Below are positions 1 through 12,679 of a DNA stretch of 64,000 nt, one piece after another. Both the position numbers and the translations under genes were made by a program. The notes beneath the pieces were generated by a model, which ran no database searches, was not told where the DNA came from, and saw only the letters and a program-made list of their open reading frames with translations. Positions within the stretch are counted from its first letter, which is position 1. Every line of letters begins with the position of its first letter. Origin of the DNA: Pelobates cultripes (taxonomy: Eukaryota > Chordata > Amphibia > Anura > Pelobatidae); NCBI GenBank assembly GCA_933207985.1, contig OW240914.1:135311563-135375562 (forward strand), read 5' to 3'.

Positions 1-746
1 AACGATCACATCAGTGTTCAGAGTGAGAAAAGCAGCCGCAGCACCCAGTGAAGCACCCAGAGACGTCATAGCGGTGACCAGGGACATAGCGGTAAAATCA
101 GAAATACTGCAGCGCTCCAGAGAGATGGGGACGGTGCCACATGAAGGCCACAGAATAGTGATTTTTGCTGATATCCCATTATCCCAGAAAAAAGCTGGCA
201 CCAGTAGCCAGGTTACTACGTGACTCGTCCATCAGGTACCGATGGGGCACAGAGGGATCAATACTAGCTGAGAAGGGGGGAGGAAGCCTCACGCTAACGT
301 CCCGAGACGACCCCAAACAGTTCCTACAAAAGTTGAGCCTGTCACTCCAGCTGCAGCCGAAGGACACACCAACTTCACCAAGCAATACAGCATGTGGAGA
401 CAACGCCAAGCGCACCTTCAAAAGTATAACAAAACTTACCACCAAGAAGCTGAAGCCGCAGTAGAGGCTTGGATACCAGCCCTTTCTCTCACTGAACCTA
501 CACCATTCCACTGATACTGGACTGTTCCATAATGCCTATGGCCAGCAAAGGCGTAGCACCACCGTGATCGCTGGGCACAAGTACTTGTGAGTCGGACATA
601 TGCACATGACTACATGCAAATATGCACCCCTCTGACCTTGAATACTCACATAAATGTTTGACTCCTTTCTTACTCTTGACAAATATATTGGAAAAGTTGT
701 ATAATGCTGAAAATAACTCAATAAAATACAAATTAAAAAAAAAAAA
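1..746 (+). pseudogene. L1/Tx1-like LINE remnant: ORF1 C-terminal part joined to 3' tail
   Basis: Two overlapping frames (14-223 and 165-464) read like the C-terminal half of an L1-type ORF1 protein: RDVIAV..., then RYRWGTEGSILAEKGG and a following KQFLQKLSL. This matches the region KYRWGFPFSLIA...LPEFTKRL of the intact ORF1 at 52616-53806. The frame shifts near 200. After ~500 no ORF2 is seen; the copy runs into an AATAAA-containing tail ending in a 12-A run near 735-746. I infer an internally deleted or recombined copy. It is non-functional. Its left edge lies outside the window. Confidence 0.55.
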
Positions 747-1798
747 TGCAATCCGTATGTAAAAAATGTACAAAATTATTTTTACCACATACTTTGGCAT
801 ATATTGGTGAAGAAATGGGGGCATGTTAAGGCACAATATGCACCTTATAAGATACCCTGGAGTGTCTACTTTTACAAATGGTAGGCCTTTGTGGGGGTTT
901 TTTGAACAGTCAAACTGTTATAATACCCCAAATGGAAGCTAAGGCTCATTAAATCCATCTCTCAAAATTCTACTGTGAATACTGAAAAGGACAGGTATCC
1001 TGTATGGCACTGTAACTTCACGAAATAGTGCCAAAGACATACAATGGGGGTGTCATTTTACTCAGCAGATATAACTGAACACAAAATAAAACTTTGTACA
1101 GGAATAGCACACACCAACTTTACAAAATGTACACGAGAATTTCTTTGTTATAAGTTTGTGTGCCAAAAACAAAAAAAACCACAATTTTACTCCAATATTT
1201 AGCAGAGGTTGGCGGTGAAATGGCTACGTAGAAAGTGTCAAAACAACTTTAGGTAAACAGTCCGTGACGTCTACTTTATATAAATATATACTTTTGTGTG
1301 GCAATTTTGTTTTCTTTTATGGCTATTAAGCTTACAAGACAAACATACCAAATTCTAAAATCGCTCCACATTAAAAGTCTATTTTACTCCTTGTGCTTTG
1401 TGACCTGTAACTACCAAAAAAAACTTAAAATCCCAGACACATTATATATTCTGTAAATCAGAACTAAATGAATTTATTTTTAATTACTTTTCTTAACCTG
1501 CACTAATTATGCACACAAAACTGTAAAAATACTGTAAAAAAAACCCACAAAATTTTCATTTTTTTTTTTTTTTTTTACATTTTTCTGTATTTTTTTTAAA
1601 TAATAAATAAGCATATATATGTGTGTTACATCAAATTAAATCCCTTTCTGTCCTTTAAAAAACGATGTATAATGTGTGTTGGTGCAACAAATTAGCAAAA
1701 TGCAAATTGCAGTTGAATGCAAACCGCAAAAAATGAAAAAAATGCCTTTGTCATTAAGTGAAAGACAAGCTTTTGAAGCTCTGTCCTTAAGGGGTTAA
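747..1798. mobile_element. TTAA-family DNA transposon remnant, ends in CCTTAAGGGGTTAA
   Basis: AT-rich non-coding DNA carrying the motif 'ataccctgg.gtgtctactt' near 850-873, which recurs at 2190, 28905, 29270, 29650 and 31005. It ends at 1785-1798 with CCTTAAGGGGTTAA, the terminal motif of the complete element at 29672-31519. No coding sequence is visible. The left end is unclear. Confidence 0.5.
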
Positions 1799-2330
1799 GT
1801 ACAACAGTACACATCTTGTACAGGTTTTATTGGGTTTACAAAAGTTAGAGTGTAATATAAGACTTGTATTTCCATTTTTTCACATTGAAATTCGCCAGAT
1901 TGGTTATGTTGCATTTGAGACCGTATGGTAGCCCAGGAATGAGAATTACCACCATGATGGCATGCCATTTGCAAATGTAGACATCCCAAGGTATTGCAAG
2001 TGGGGTATGTCTAGTCCCTCTTAGTAGCCACTTCGTTACAAATACTTTGAAAAGTTAGCATTCTAATTTTTTATTTTTTTTTAAACACAAAAACAAATAT
2101 GAATGCTAATGTTGGTCAGTATATGTGACGAAGTGGCTAAAAAAAAAGAAGCTGGATATACCCAGTATTGAATACCCTGGGTTTTCTACTTTTGCAAATG
2201 GTACGCCAACATGGGGTGATTCTCAGTCTAGGCTACAATATGATTTTGGGCTCCCGGACAGACCCGAGGAGCGGTAACCCGGCGATCGCCGGCACCATGG
2301 CAATCTGGTCATCCAGCATTAAGGGGTAAA
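1799..2330. mobile_element. Second TTAA-family remnant with internal inverted repeat
   Basis: Matches the middle of the element at 29672-31519: 'tgtacaggttttat', 'gccagattggtta', 'tggtagcccaggaatgagaattacca', then an inverted pair around 2030-2135 (gtagccacttcgt / acgaagtggct). Ends with GC-rich 'ggcgatcgccgg' and 'cattaaggggtaa' at ~2318-2328. Non-coding. Confidence 0.5.
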
Positions 2331-2477
2331 TAAGAAGACAGATTTAGAGGTGTTCGCCTTCTCGATCTGTCTTTTGGTTGCTTGTGGTGTTTCTATGTAT
2401 ACATTTATAAAATATTTACCATTCTGGTAAATTCAAAAAAAAAATTTTAATTTTTTTTTTTTTAAACCATTCCAAGA

Positions 2478-2478
<1 letters not shown>

Positions 2479-2529
<51 letters not shown>

Positions 2530-2550
2530 CTATCTCTCTATATATATTTT
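2479..2550. repeat. (TG)n(TA)n microsatellite
   Basis: Alternating TG dinucleotides from ~2481 pass into TA dinucleotides and TCTA/TATA repeats. Simple sequence repeat, seen directly. Confidence 0.95.
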
Positions 2551-2559
2551 TTTAATTCT

Positions 2560-3100
2560 TCCTAGTAAACTAACCAATACATAAAGTTAAAATATAAGTT
2601 TGTACTACATTTACCTGACACTATTTACGATACAGCTGAAAGAGTGACCTTACATATGTTTAAAGATGACTACACAGAAGATTAAATGCTAAAACGAAAC
2701 ATAATTTGCGTTTGACTCTGTGCCAGCTTAGGTTTTTAGAATTTTTGTTTGGCATTTGTTGTTGGCTGTAGTAATGGCTGTAGAATGTTCTTTCATTTGT
2801 ACCATTGAAAGTGTATATGTAGGTATAAAAGTTAAATTGTGTTTGGTGTTAGCATTTCAGGTGCAGTGTGGTTAACGTGACACCACAAGCTCCTCATTTT
2901 TAATATATTACTTTAATAATGTAAATAAATAAAGACACCTTATGTTGAATTCCTGCATTTGCTGATATTACTTGTAGTTTGCATCTTTTGCAGTGGTTTC
3001 TTACCAAGCATGGAAGTGCTTCAGCTAGCCTGGGTGCACAGATTGTTTTAACCCCTTAAGGAAATATCTTCAGTTTGCTTGTTTAGTGCTTGAAAGTACT
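2560..3100. other. Intronic DNA without recognisable feature
   Basis: AT-rich sequence with no ORF, terminal repeat or splice-flanked exon that I can recognise. A 'ccccttaagg' motif at ~3053 may be the edge of a TTAA-family fragment. Confidence 0.5.
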
Positions 3101-3442
3101 GTAGACACTTGTAAGAGCTTCATCTCATTGAAGTGGTTACAGTGCCTGATATTCCCTGGCATTGCCCCTAAATACAGAGTTAAGCGGATTTTAATGTTTT
3201 ATTACAAAACAAATGTTTCCTGTGGCTCATGTCTCTGTGCTTCTTAAACTGAGAGTGCATTCATCTAAGCAGTGAGAGGCTTTGATTGACTGAGATTGTC
3301 ATATGAACTCTCTCAGCCTATCACCGTGCCTATTATTGGCATGGCTTAAAGAAAGTGTAATCCTTGCCTTAGCCATAACTCCAGTGGGGGTCAAGTTGTG
3401 AGTGGGCAGGAATTCTCATTCATAGTTAAACTGCTCAAAAAT
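3100..3442 (+). repeat. Non-autonomous repeat (copy 1), shared with 18440-18840
   Basis: Shares 'cattgaagtggttacagtgcctg' and 'gaactctctcagcctatca' with the copy at 18440-18840, in the same orientation and order. Short, non-coding and MITE-like. Family name not recognised. Confidence 0.5.
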
Positions 3443-4920
3443 GGCTAAACCCCATAAGAATGCATTACGTATACATTCGATTTATAGTTGTCCTTCACTT
3501 AACCAGCAGTGGCATGCCATACTTACATTTTCCCAATCACTCCCTCTTCTCGTCCTCTTTCCTATTCTTTTTTTTTTTTTATTTATTTTTTTTTTTCATC
3601 TACTTCTAACTAAAAACACAACACAAAGCAGGCACTACGTTTCTTACATATTTTTCCTACTCCTGATTTTCTTAGAAAGAAGAAGAAACAAAAGCTTAGG
3701 TAAGCTCCACTTCCTATGTCAAGGAAAGTTTTCCCATAATACTCTCCTTTCCTCCTCTGTATTCTTGCATTGCTTACGTTTGCCAGAACTTTCGGTCATG
3801 TATTCTTGGGCGCCATAAAAATAGTTTTGTCCAAACCAAATTACGACAGTTTGTCTATTTGTGTTCATTTTCATTATATCTTTCATTATTTTCATTTTGG
3901 ACTCTCATTCTCAAGAGTTAAATTCCGATCCGGGCTGAGGCTGCATTGTGCAGCCGTTTAGTAGATACCTTCCGAAAATTCCCTTAATTGGTACCCTTGT
4001 GGGTTTGCTATATAGTTGCCACACATTTTGGGGAGCTATCTTCTAAAAAGCTTAAGGACCAAAATTACGAAAAGCCCTTACTTTTCTTTAATTTGATCTT
4101 TAGTAAATGCAGACCAAATTGAAGAAAAGCTTTGGCATTCACTTTTGTCCAAAATTCAGACTGATTTTTGTGTTTAAATTCTTTTTTTCTGTAGTGCAAG
4201 CAATAACATATGAGCTAGATACGGCACAACCGCAATATCAAGCTTGGTAAGAACAGGCAATATATCATGACATTTAGAACATCAGCACAATTTTGTGTTG
4301 TAATAAACTTGAGTAAAGCACAGCGTTCAGGCTACATACTCACCAACATTATGAAACACATTCAATGTAAGCAGGCATTGTCAGGCTAGAAAATACTGGC
4401 TACTTATGCATGTTTTTATAGTAAACTGGCACATAGCTATGCATATTTGGTATAATTAAACTCTGACACGATATACAATAACAGGATAACTATGCTGCGT
4501 AGGCATGATCAAGAGTACTCAATAGCATTAAATAAGCAAGTACAAGCGTAGTAGTTTTCCACTGGAGCTGAAATCATGGTCAATGAGTTACCGTAAGCAG
4601 AAAGATAAATTGAGTGTTAAGTAAATAAAACAAAATAAAAGCAAAAGACAACAGGTCAACATAATCAAAATAAAGCATTACAACATGTCGGCATCTTAGG
4701 TTTCAAGGATCCATCTCTTTAGAGAAAGGCCATCAGGTTCTAACGATCGGAGCTTCATCCAATTCCAATAGTCTGTAAGCATTGTAAACGATTAGAGAGT
4801 CCATTGGGAAGATCGCTGGAACGGTGTTGAGGTATGGCATCCCTCAGGCCCTGGGCCTGTTCTTAGGCTGGCACCTCCATGTCACGGACTTACTGTTATA
4901 CCATCAACTTTCTCTGCCAT
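3443..4920. other. Intronic DNA, nothing recognised
   Basis: A long T-rich tract lies at ~3565-3600. The rest is AT-rich non-coding sequence. The only ORFs are short and lack family motifs. Confidence 0.4.
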
Positions 4921-4924
4921 CACA

Positions 4925-5142
4925 TTCAAATTACTCTGCTACCTTTTTGTCTCCTCTCCCCAGTTTAAGCTTTAGATTGTAAGCTCACAGGCAAGACGCT
5001 CTACCTGTTGTATCGGTCTGTTCTTATTGTGTTGTCTTTTTCCCAATTGTATAGCGCTGCGGAATATGTTGGCGCTTTATAAATACCAGAAATGAATACA
5101 AATTAATAAGGAAACAAAATCTTTTTTTTTTTTTTTTTTTTT
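4925..5142 (+). mobile_element. L2-type LINE (or cognate SINE) 3' tail
   Basis: Contains 'ttgtaagctcacaggcaagacgc', 'gtatagcgctgcggaatatg' and 'ttggcgctttataaat'. This is the typical 3' end of L2-group LINEs in amphibians and fish. The reverse complement of the same motif is at 40720-40785, at the 3' end of an L2 with coding sequence. Only the 3' part is here, followed by a poly-T run at 5120-5142. Confidence 0.65.
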
Positions 5143-5219
5143 AAATATGGGATGAAGGGAGGAGCCCATTTCACATAATTAACAGGCCGTCTGTGTAGTG
5201 GACGTGGGGGGTCAAGTTC

Positions 5220-6150
5220 CCGGTGTCCTTTGGCCCAAGTGGGCATGTGGCAGTTGGGGCAGGAGCTGGTCTGTTTGTAGTGCACGAGTGGGGCTCCTCT
5301 GTTCCAAGTGATTTGTTCTGTCGGATTTTTTCCCCTGCTGTAGCGGAGCTCCCTGTACCCCGACTGGGTACCTCTGCCATGGACCGCTTCCTAGCTGGAA
5401 CAGGGACAAACTGCAGCACTTCTTCCCACAGTCTCTGTGACTTGAATGGGGCCCTGGAACTGCTCCTTCCTGGAGATGAATGGGGAATTAGCTCTAGTAC
5501 TTTCAAGGACTTTCCCCATTATTCCCCTGCAAGCTGGAACAGCAGGTACAGGAGTAAATCTTCTTTCCCTCCAATAACTGTACGACACAACGTTTTGGAG
5601 TGTGAGCGGGAATAGATTTTAATGGTGCCACACTTGGCCTTTTATGCAAGTCCCCAAGCAAGGTGTACGCCCACATAGACCTTGTTGGGGACAGGGACAC
5701 ACGCTTCCAAACCAATAACACCACATTTACAATGTAAGGCACTCCCACACAAGGCATCAATCCTTTCACTTTGCTTGGGAGATAATTGGATCAGATACTG
5801 CATTAACCCAATTATCTAAAGGCAGAAAAAATACACAATTCAAAAAAAGTCCCAAAAGTACCCCAAAACGCATAATATATCCACAAATTTTACATCCCAT
5901 GATAGCCGTGATCTGGGTGACCAACATATCCAAAAACCACCCAGATCAGTTTAGGGGTTCAGAAATTCCATGGAAGGCATTTATTTGACCGACCGCAAGC
6001 ATGGCCCCATGCCCTAAACAGTTCCAGAGAATCAGGGCTTGTGGTTGGTCTAGTTAGGTAGTTTGAAAACTAACAAACTACTGAACAGAGTCAATAGTTA
6101 CGCGGCATACATCCACTCAGCTTGATGGTCAGGCTCTGACCTCTTTGGGT
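5220..6150 (+). mobile_element. LTR-like fragment related to the solo LTR at 36482-37520
   Basis: Shared segments in the same order: acgttttgg/agggtg followed by 'ttttatgca'; 'gggagataatt'; 'tttgaccgaccgcaagca'; and 'cagggcttgtggttggtct' against 'gggctgtgcggtctgtct'. Left boundary is uncertain and no internal retroviral genes are present. Reading frames inside are short and have no family motif. Confidence 0.5.
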
Positions 6151-6239
6151 TGATATTTTGAAATGTTCAAAAGACAAATAGACAAGAATTAATGAAAATT
6201 TCAACAAATAAAAAGACCGAATTGCTATTCGTTCTTCAT

Positions 6240-7690
6240 TTTAGTTTATTAAAAGGAGGGCGCTAGCGACTCAAATCTGCCATGGTGCAGCGCCTGTTAA
6301 AATAGTTAACATAGTGTCCACTCTTAGCCCACACCCATTGGCATAGTGTTGGGGCCCTAAATGATAATGTGGGGGCCCAATTATCCTCCCCAACCCCCAC
6401 ACAGTGATGGGTGGCCCCTAAATTATAATGGGGGTGGGGCAGGGGACAACTTATTTTCACCCGCACAGTTTTTTGCACACTGTTTGCAGACATGCCACTA
6501 TTTGCGGCTCAGCTTCAAAAATATGTACTATATTTAAAAAGGAAAGCGGCGGGAGCACAGCTTCACGACACTTAAAAAAACAAAAACAAAAAAATGTTAC
6601 ATATTTTTTTAAATATTTAGTGTGAGCAAATGTCATCCAAGAACTCTGAGATGGCAGCGCTTAGGGCATAGTTCCGGAGAAGAAATGAGGCCATAAAATT
6701 TAAAAAAAAGGTGATATAGGAGCCGTTTTGGCATTTAGGGGCGATTAGGGGGACAGTAAAATGTAGCAGAGTCTTGAGAGGGATTAAAAAAACAAACAAA
6801 ATCTGATGCAGCCATGACGGTGCAGCTTTAAGGACCCATGATGGACCAATTACATCATGCAGTATTTTATCAGTAGGGACTGTTTCCCTGCTTGTAACTG
6901 GGACCCCAGTATAATTTGATATCTAGGGTTCCCTTCTGTCAGTTGGGGCCAGAATTCGTGATCTCAGACAGACTGATGCTCTCTTTGCACCACTCAATTA
7001 CGGCTGCTAGCAAACATTTAAATGGGCATTTAAATCTCCGTTGCTACAATGCAGTTTGGGCAGGGTTGGTGCTCACACCAAAGACCAGCACTTTTGGGAT
7101 TTAATAATCCATAGATGGCTGTGTAGTGTGAGCAGGGTTGGTACCTGCTAACATTAGGAAACTTGTGGGACTTTCCTCTGTCATTTGGAGCCATTTTTTT
7201 CACTAGATTTTTTTTTTTTTATGAGCACTGCATACAGCCTATTAATTCCATGGAGAATAATGCGGCTGACTGGTCAAGCTCAACTATGGAGATTCTCAGT
7301 GAATCTGGTCCTTGGGAGACCCCCAGAGTCTGAACAGACCATGCATCTCCCTCCATGCCCCAGTTCCATTTCCATCAGTGCTTTGCTTTGTCAGTATTGG
7401 CATTCTATTCAATGTTAAATATATAAAGCTGTCATATTGAAATTAGCTAGTAGATGATAGCAACATACCACTCTGTTATGATTTTAGAATTCCGTTTGCT
7501 AATATCAGTACTGATATTTGCAGAGGGAAACCCTTGGGATTAGGATTAAATTAAGATTAGGTTTAGAATTATTTTTTGGTTTTTGATTAGGTTTCAGATT
7601 AGGGTTTGGATTAGGATTAGGACCAGCATGGGAATCCCTCTGCTGAAATCAGCAGTGGGAAGAATCCTTCTTTCTTTATTGCTAGGGTTT
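6240..7690 (-). repeat. ~1.3-kb interspersed repeat, inverted copy of 21400-22600
   Basis: Carries '...gtcagttggggcc', 'tttaaatgggcatttaaat' and 'gtgagcagggttggt', and ends with degenerate GGATTA repeats (~7535-7625) beside 'ggaatccctctgctga'. The copy at 21400-22600 has the same modules in reverse order and on the other strand (TAATCC repeats, 'cagcagaggaattccct', 'ggatttaaatccccatttaaa'). Non-coding. Confidence 0.6.
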
Positions 7691-7699
7691 AGATAAAGA

Positions 7700-7921
7700 T
7701 TAACCCCTTAAGGATGGAGACAAATGTACACGTTTTGATCAGAACAAAACGTGTAATTTGTGCTATATGTCTGTTGAACCATAATTCACCTCTTTCGTAT
7801 TAAGTGCACCTACACTTATCATATATCCTTTAATCAGGAGAAATTGGGCTTTCATTTAACATATATATGAAACATAATTTAATATGGATAAAATATAAAA
7901 AAAATTGAGAAATTAAGAAAC
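7700..7921 (-). mobile_element. Truncated end of TTAACCCCTTAAG transposon
   Basis: Begins TTAACCCCTTAAGGATGGAG and continues as a clear reverse-complement match to the right end (about 31290-31519) of the complete element, including the CACCTCTTTCGTATTAA-like block. The remaining body is missing. Confidence 0.7.
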
Positions 7922-8983
7922 CGCAGACCAGGGATCTGGGGCTCTGCTGTTCCTACTACATTACCTCATGCAGCATTATCTGGCACCTAAGATTTAATAC
8001 CGCCACTATTGCAGCACAGCACTTTTACTTGTGTTATTGGCAATTTGGTTATTAAGGATTAGGCTTGTTATTCAACTACAGGGGTGGCTGGGGTGACGAG
8101 CATTGCTCAACAGGATAGGGTCTTTTTATGGGTAAAGGGTGTCCACGAAGGCACAATGGGGAATGTTAATTTCTTTTTTGTATTTCCCTGTATTCCTCCT
8201 TTTCCCTTGTTCCTGCTCCACCTTTCTTACCCCCTAGTTCTCCCACCTCATTAAGTATTTGATATCATCTCATACCAGACCTGTCTCCTTATGAACCAGC
8301 AGGAGATCTAGCTACATTCCCTGTATATTGTTTATAATTTATCAAATAGCAACATTTACATATAGCAATTTCTGCCATTAATGCAATTATTCCATTTACT
8401 GAAAGTGTGCCTACTTGCAATGTTACATCCAATACTTGGTGTAATTTATCAACAAATAATTAGCTGAGACAGATTTGGACTATTGTGCTGGAGGTAATGT
8501 GACTTTACACTATTACCATTATAGGTAATGTGTCTAAACTTTTTGGGTACCACAGTATATTTTAAGTGACTCCACATTAATAACGGAGTGTTTGTCTACT
8601 AAACAACTATCTGTAGAAATGTCATCCTGTATGATTTAAAGTACAGGCTATTGACTAAGTATACAAATCATTATATTACATTCTATCTAGAATTTATCTG
8701 GGGCACTCATTATACCATTTTATTAGTGGAACCGCCAGTTGTTTTAATAATTTGTTTTGTATTTTTTTCTTTTCCATAGTACTATCTGTTAAGTCTTATT
8801 ATAGGAATTAAGTCTTATAGGAATTATTTCACCCTCTTAGTATTCCATATTTTATAATACCAGTTGTTGCATCATCCTTTTTGTTTTTTTGTCTGTTTAT
8901 TGCTCACCACAGTGGTTATCCCCCATCTAGGAGGTATGCACTGGCTTTAGATTTTCTTTCTTTGCTTCTTTTTCTTCTTTCTT
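7922..8983. other. Intronic DNA, nothing recognised
   Basis: AT-rich, no coding potential or terminal repeats identified on either strand. Confidence 0.4.
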
Positions 8984-9276
8984 CTATAAGTCTCATAGGC
9001 ACCCGTAAACACTCACCTAATCAGCTGTTTCAAATCCCTCTCGATGCTCGGTGTGTGACTGTTGCTTCTGCGCACGCGCGCCACTGCATGGAATGCCTTT
9101 CCGTCAGATGAGCAGCTGCAACCAATTACGTATTCAGGCGACGTCACGTTGCCAGAGAAACCTACGAAACATCGGCCCTACGTAACAATTCTTTTCATTC
9201 TGAGACTAAGTGGTTTCTTCAACTCTCCGGCACATCCATGAGGGCAGCGATGGCCCCCATGTAGGCAAACACTTTC

Positions 9277-10113
9277 ATGTATGACTTCGTACAACAATAT
9301 ATTTTAACACGATTTCAATATCAAATTGTGAGATACTACAGGTTCATAGGTGACATATTGATCCTATGGAGGGGAACTAAGGATAAAGCATTGGGACTAG
9401 TTGAATACATCAACAACTTTCCCACTCCAGTTAAAGTAACCTCACAAATTGATGAAAAATGTATCCAATTCTTGGAAATTAGAATAAAGATAGTATACCA
9501 GGCCTACAGATCGCAACACTATCTTACATCATGAAAGCTTCCCCCCAAGACATCTGAAAATCTCGTTACCATTGCTACAGTTCCAGAGTATATCGAAATA
9601 ACTCTCAGAAGGAACAGTATGAAGAACAACTGAAAACTATGTATATAAAATTAAAACCAGAGGATATAAACGGCTGGAATTTGAAGTAGCCTTGACAAAG
9701 GCAAAGTTACAGCACAACATAAAGGAGAAAAAAAAAAAATCTCTCTAAAGGAACCAAACACAAGAAATGTGTTCCCCATGAAATTCCATTCAGCAAGTAA
9801 AGTGACAGCGTCTATTAGCCGTAATTGGAACATTTTAAAACTCTTCCTACCCTCCCGAGAGAATTGGTTCAAAGACCAATGTTTTATTTTAAAAGAAATT
9901 AAAAATCTGAGGGCCCTTTTAGTAAAGACGGACCCCATCCATTGTTATAACCCTATTGTGTTTGAAAAGAAAACTAATGGATGTGTGAGGTTCTTGGGGT
10001 GCGTGACGTGTGGTCATATAACCCCGTATATTGAAACAGAGGCCACAGGTCAAGTATCCGCCTTGCCTATCATGATGGTAAGACGGACAAACTTGTGTCC
10101 AGACATTTTCTAG
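9277..10113 (+). pseudogene. Penelope-like reverse transcriptase, degraded
   Basis: The frame at 9277-9534 has FIGDILILWRGT, the RT catalytic block (YxDD-like; usually IDDIL, so the first Asp is replaced by Gly), then FLEIRI. A second frame at 9769-10113 has the PLE thumb/linker block NWNILK...FKDQCF, LLVKTDPIHCY and the Cys pair GCVTCGH. Family knowledge: PLEs join this RT to a GIY-YIG endonuclease, which is not visible here. At least one frameshift and a stop separate the blocks, so the copy is inactive. The antisense copy at 14868-15962 shows the same GCVTC block. Confidence 0.75.
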
Positions 10114-10392
10114 AGAAACAACATCAGCTCTCCTCTCCTCTCTAAGATGTGTGGCCATTGACCATGTTCCCGTGGCAGCCAGAAGCGGTGACAGAGGAAG
10201 ATTTGTTACGAGAAACCTTCTCGATACTAGAATTAAAGATATTATCCCCTAAAGGCTTAAACGAAAAATGCTCCTAATTGTCTATAATTTTTTATAATAT
10301 ACTCACGAAATAGGTTGTCCTTCCCTTGGCAAATAATGGTGTTTATTTATCACCCATTGTATCATTAAGTCTTTATTGTTCAGACAAGCACT

Positions 10393-10470
10393 CTAGTGTG
10401 TGTGTATGTGTGTATATATATGTATGTGTATGTGTATGTATGTATGTATATGTATATATATATGTATATA

Positions 10471-10513
<43 letters not shown>
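10393..10513. repeat. (TG/TA)n microsatellite
   Basis: Continuous alternating pyrimidine-purine run: TGTGTATG units followed by a long TA run. ORFs crossing it on both strands are simple-repeat artefacts. Confidence 0.97.
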
Positions 10514-10517
<4 letters not shown>

Positions 10518-10803
10518 TGTGTGTATTAAGGCAATTTGCCTGCGTTTGTGGGAGGTGCTGGTTTGCTACCCCTAGCCTACTTAAGCCACTCCCCTTACCT
10601 TGCTCCTTACCGTTCGAGGTCAGCGTTGAATGACCCTCCCACCACACCACTTTTAACATTTATTTCTTTTCCTGGGTGGGCCCTCTTCTTTCTCAGGCCT
10701 ACCTCATCGTCGGTTTCGGCACACCACAACCGACTTGCTCCTTTTATCATCCTACGCTTATTCATGGTATTTCATACTGTACTATCTTAAGCACCTAACA
10801 CAA

Positions 10804-10830
10804 ATATATAATATATATATATATATAAAT
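10804..10830. repeat. Short (AT)n microsatellite
   Basis: AT dinucleotide run inside AT-rich DNA, seen directly. Confidence 0.9.
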
Positions 10831-11879
10831 AATTTATCCTTTTTTTTTTCTGACCAAGCTAGTGCTTTAACCTATATCCACTTTCCACTTTGAACTTGCA
10901 ACATAGTCCAAATATTTTTTTATCACTATGCACTTTATATGTTAGCACTTTATATCAACATACTCTCACCTATAACTGCACTAAAATGTTGTACTTTATA
11001 TATTTGCTCACCATTTAGAATATATGGTTCTTTGAGATCTATCAAGTGAACTTAACCACTTAAAATAATATACAGTCCATTCACTTGTCCCCAATTAATT
11101 TTATCATGCAAAAAAAAAAAAATAATTGGAAAAATATATTTTTTAAACTGTATACCAATATATGCACCACTTTGTACTTGGGAACAATTGTGTATAATAC
11201 ACTTGGATGCACTTTAATTTATTTGTCCATATCTCTTCACTTCTTATGCTACATTAGCCATTTAGACCGTAATAAAGTATATACACATATTTATTTATGT
11301 GCTTTAAAAGATAGATATTTATATTCTGTCATTGTAAGGAGTTGTTATATACCATCTGACAATAATATCTGATACAACTGAAGTATGATATATAATGTAT
11401 TGACTTACTTATATTTTCTCTTTGATCAACGGGACCCGGTTGCTATAGCGAGGTAAACAGATACATGTCATGAATGAGGCGGACCAATCACGGTAGAGAG
11501 GAGGTATTCTCCACACGGCTTCAGTACACGAAAATTTTGCCAATAACCACGATGTTTCGTAGGTTTCTCTGGCAACTTGACGTCGCCGAAATACGTGATT
11601 GGTTGCAGCTACTCATCTGATAGAAAGGCATTCCACACGGTGGCACGCATGCGCAAAAGCACCAGTCACACGCTGAGCATAGAGGGTAATGTGAAACCGC
11701 TGATTAGGCGAGTGTTTACTGGATGCCTGTTCTATAAGCCTGTTATATTAAATCTCCGATCGGGAGCTGAAACGTTGACCAACCTGGATTGACTGAAAAT
11801 AAATAGAAACTTTGGAAAGCATGGAGTGTCAGTATTTTTTCAAATTTCTTTTTATTTATGTATAGCTATATGTGTATAT

Positions 11880-12450
11880 ATATCAGGGCTTGACAAATCC
11901 CAGGTCACCATGGCAGCTTGAAATTTTGCCTTAGCGCCTGGGATTTGAAGCTCTTTAGTTAAAGGCAGAATAGGGGAACAATGGGGCCTGCCGGTTGGCT
12001 CAGTGAGTGTGCAGGGGACCCTGTGTTGCGTGGAGGCAGCCTGCTGGGGTAGAGTGGGTGGGAGCAGTAATATTCCTGTAGCTCCTGTCTGCTCCCTCTC
12101 GCTGTATAGTGAGGCCGGGAGCCGGAATATGAAATCCCATTGTTCACAGGTTGAGCGAGCAGCCCCACTGAACCCCCAGGGAAAGTCCACTCAGTACTCC
12201 CAGGCAGGGGCGTACCTAGAGCTTTTGGCACCCGGGGCGGATCCTGTGCTTGGCACCCCCTTGCCCCCCCCAAAAGCCCCGCCTCCGATTTTGCTTAGCT
12301 CTGCCCCACTTTTCCTCTGTGCGGCCAGTTTATTAGCTGTTTGCTTGTGTGAGCTGTACTGGCCGCATGGCACCCTAACTACCATGGGGCACTGTGCGGC
12401 CACAGCTCACACAGCCCCTCCAGCCAGGGCCGGTGCAAGGATTTTAAGCC
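11880..12450. mobile_element. Cluster of possible hAT-type non-autonomous termini
   Basis: Three short motifs start CAGGG: 'cagggcttgacaaatccc' (11885), 'caggggcgtacctagagc' (12205) and 'cagggccggtgcaagg' (12426). CAGGG starts are common at hAT element ends. I could not pair the ends or find 8-bp duplications, so this is a weak call. ORFs here have no recognised domain. Confidence 0.3.
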
Positions 12451-12679
12451 TACTTACAACCAGATGAGGATGATGATGGGCTCTTGCTGCAGTCTGGCTC
12501 CACTGGTCTGGTGTAGAACAGGCTCTCTGGAGGCGGTTTGTAACTGTGGTCTGGGAGAACGGGAAGCAGCTCCATTTTTTGGGGGCCCTTTACACAGCTC
12601 AAGGTCTGGGTCCCAGGGTCCACCTTTATGTTCCACCAATGAGTTTTTTTCACAGGGGGTGGAGTGTGATGGGGATGTC

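Larger units (their letters stand above)
8984..11738 (+). mobile_element. Penelope-like element with inverted terminal repeats
   Basis: Two ~190-bp arms, 8984-9174 and 11550-11738, are reverse complements at roughly 85-90% identity by eye (e.g. 'ccagagaaacctacgaaac' against 'gtttcgtaggtttctctgg'). They enclose a decayed PLE reverse-transcriptase body at 9277-10260. PLEs are known to carry terminal repeats (pLTRs) in direct or inverted arrangement, which fits. The interior from 10320 to 11540 is microsatellite and AT-rich DNA, perhaps later additions. Confidence 0.7.

Noticed and set aside
3441..3961. Overlapping ORFs of 125 and 63 codons
   Set aside because: Composed of poly-Phe/Leu from T-runs; no family motif and no splice context.
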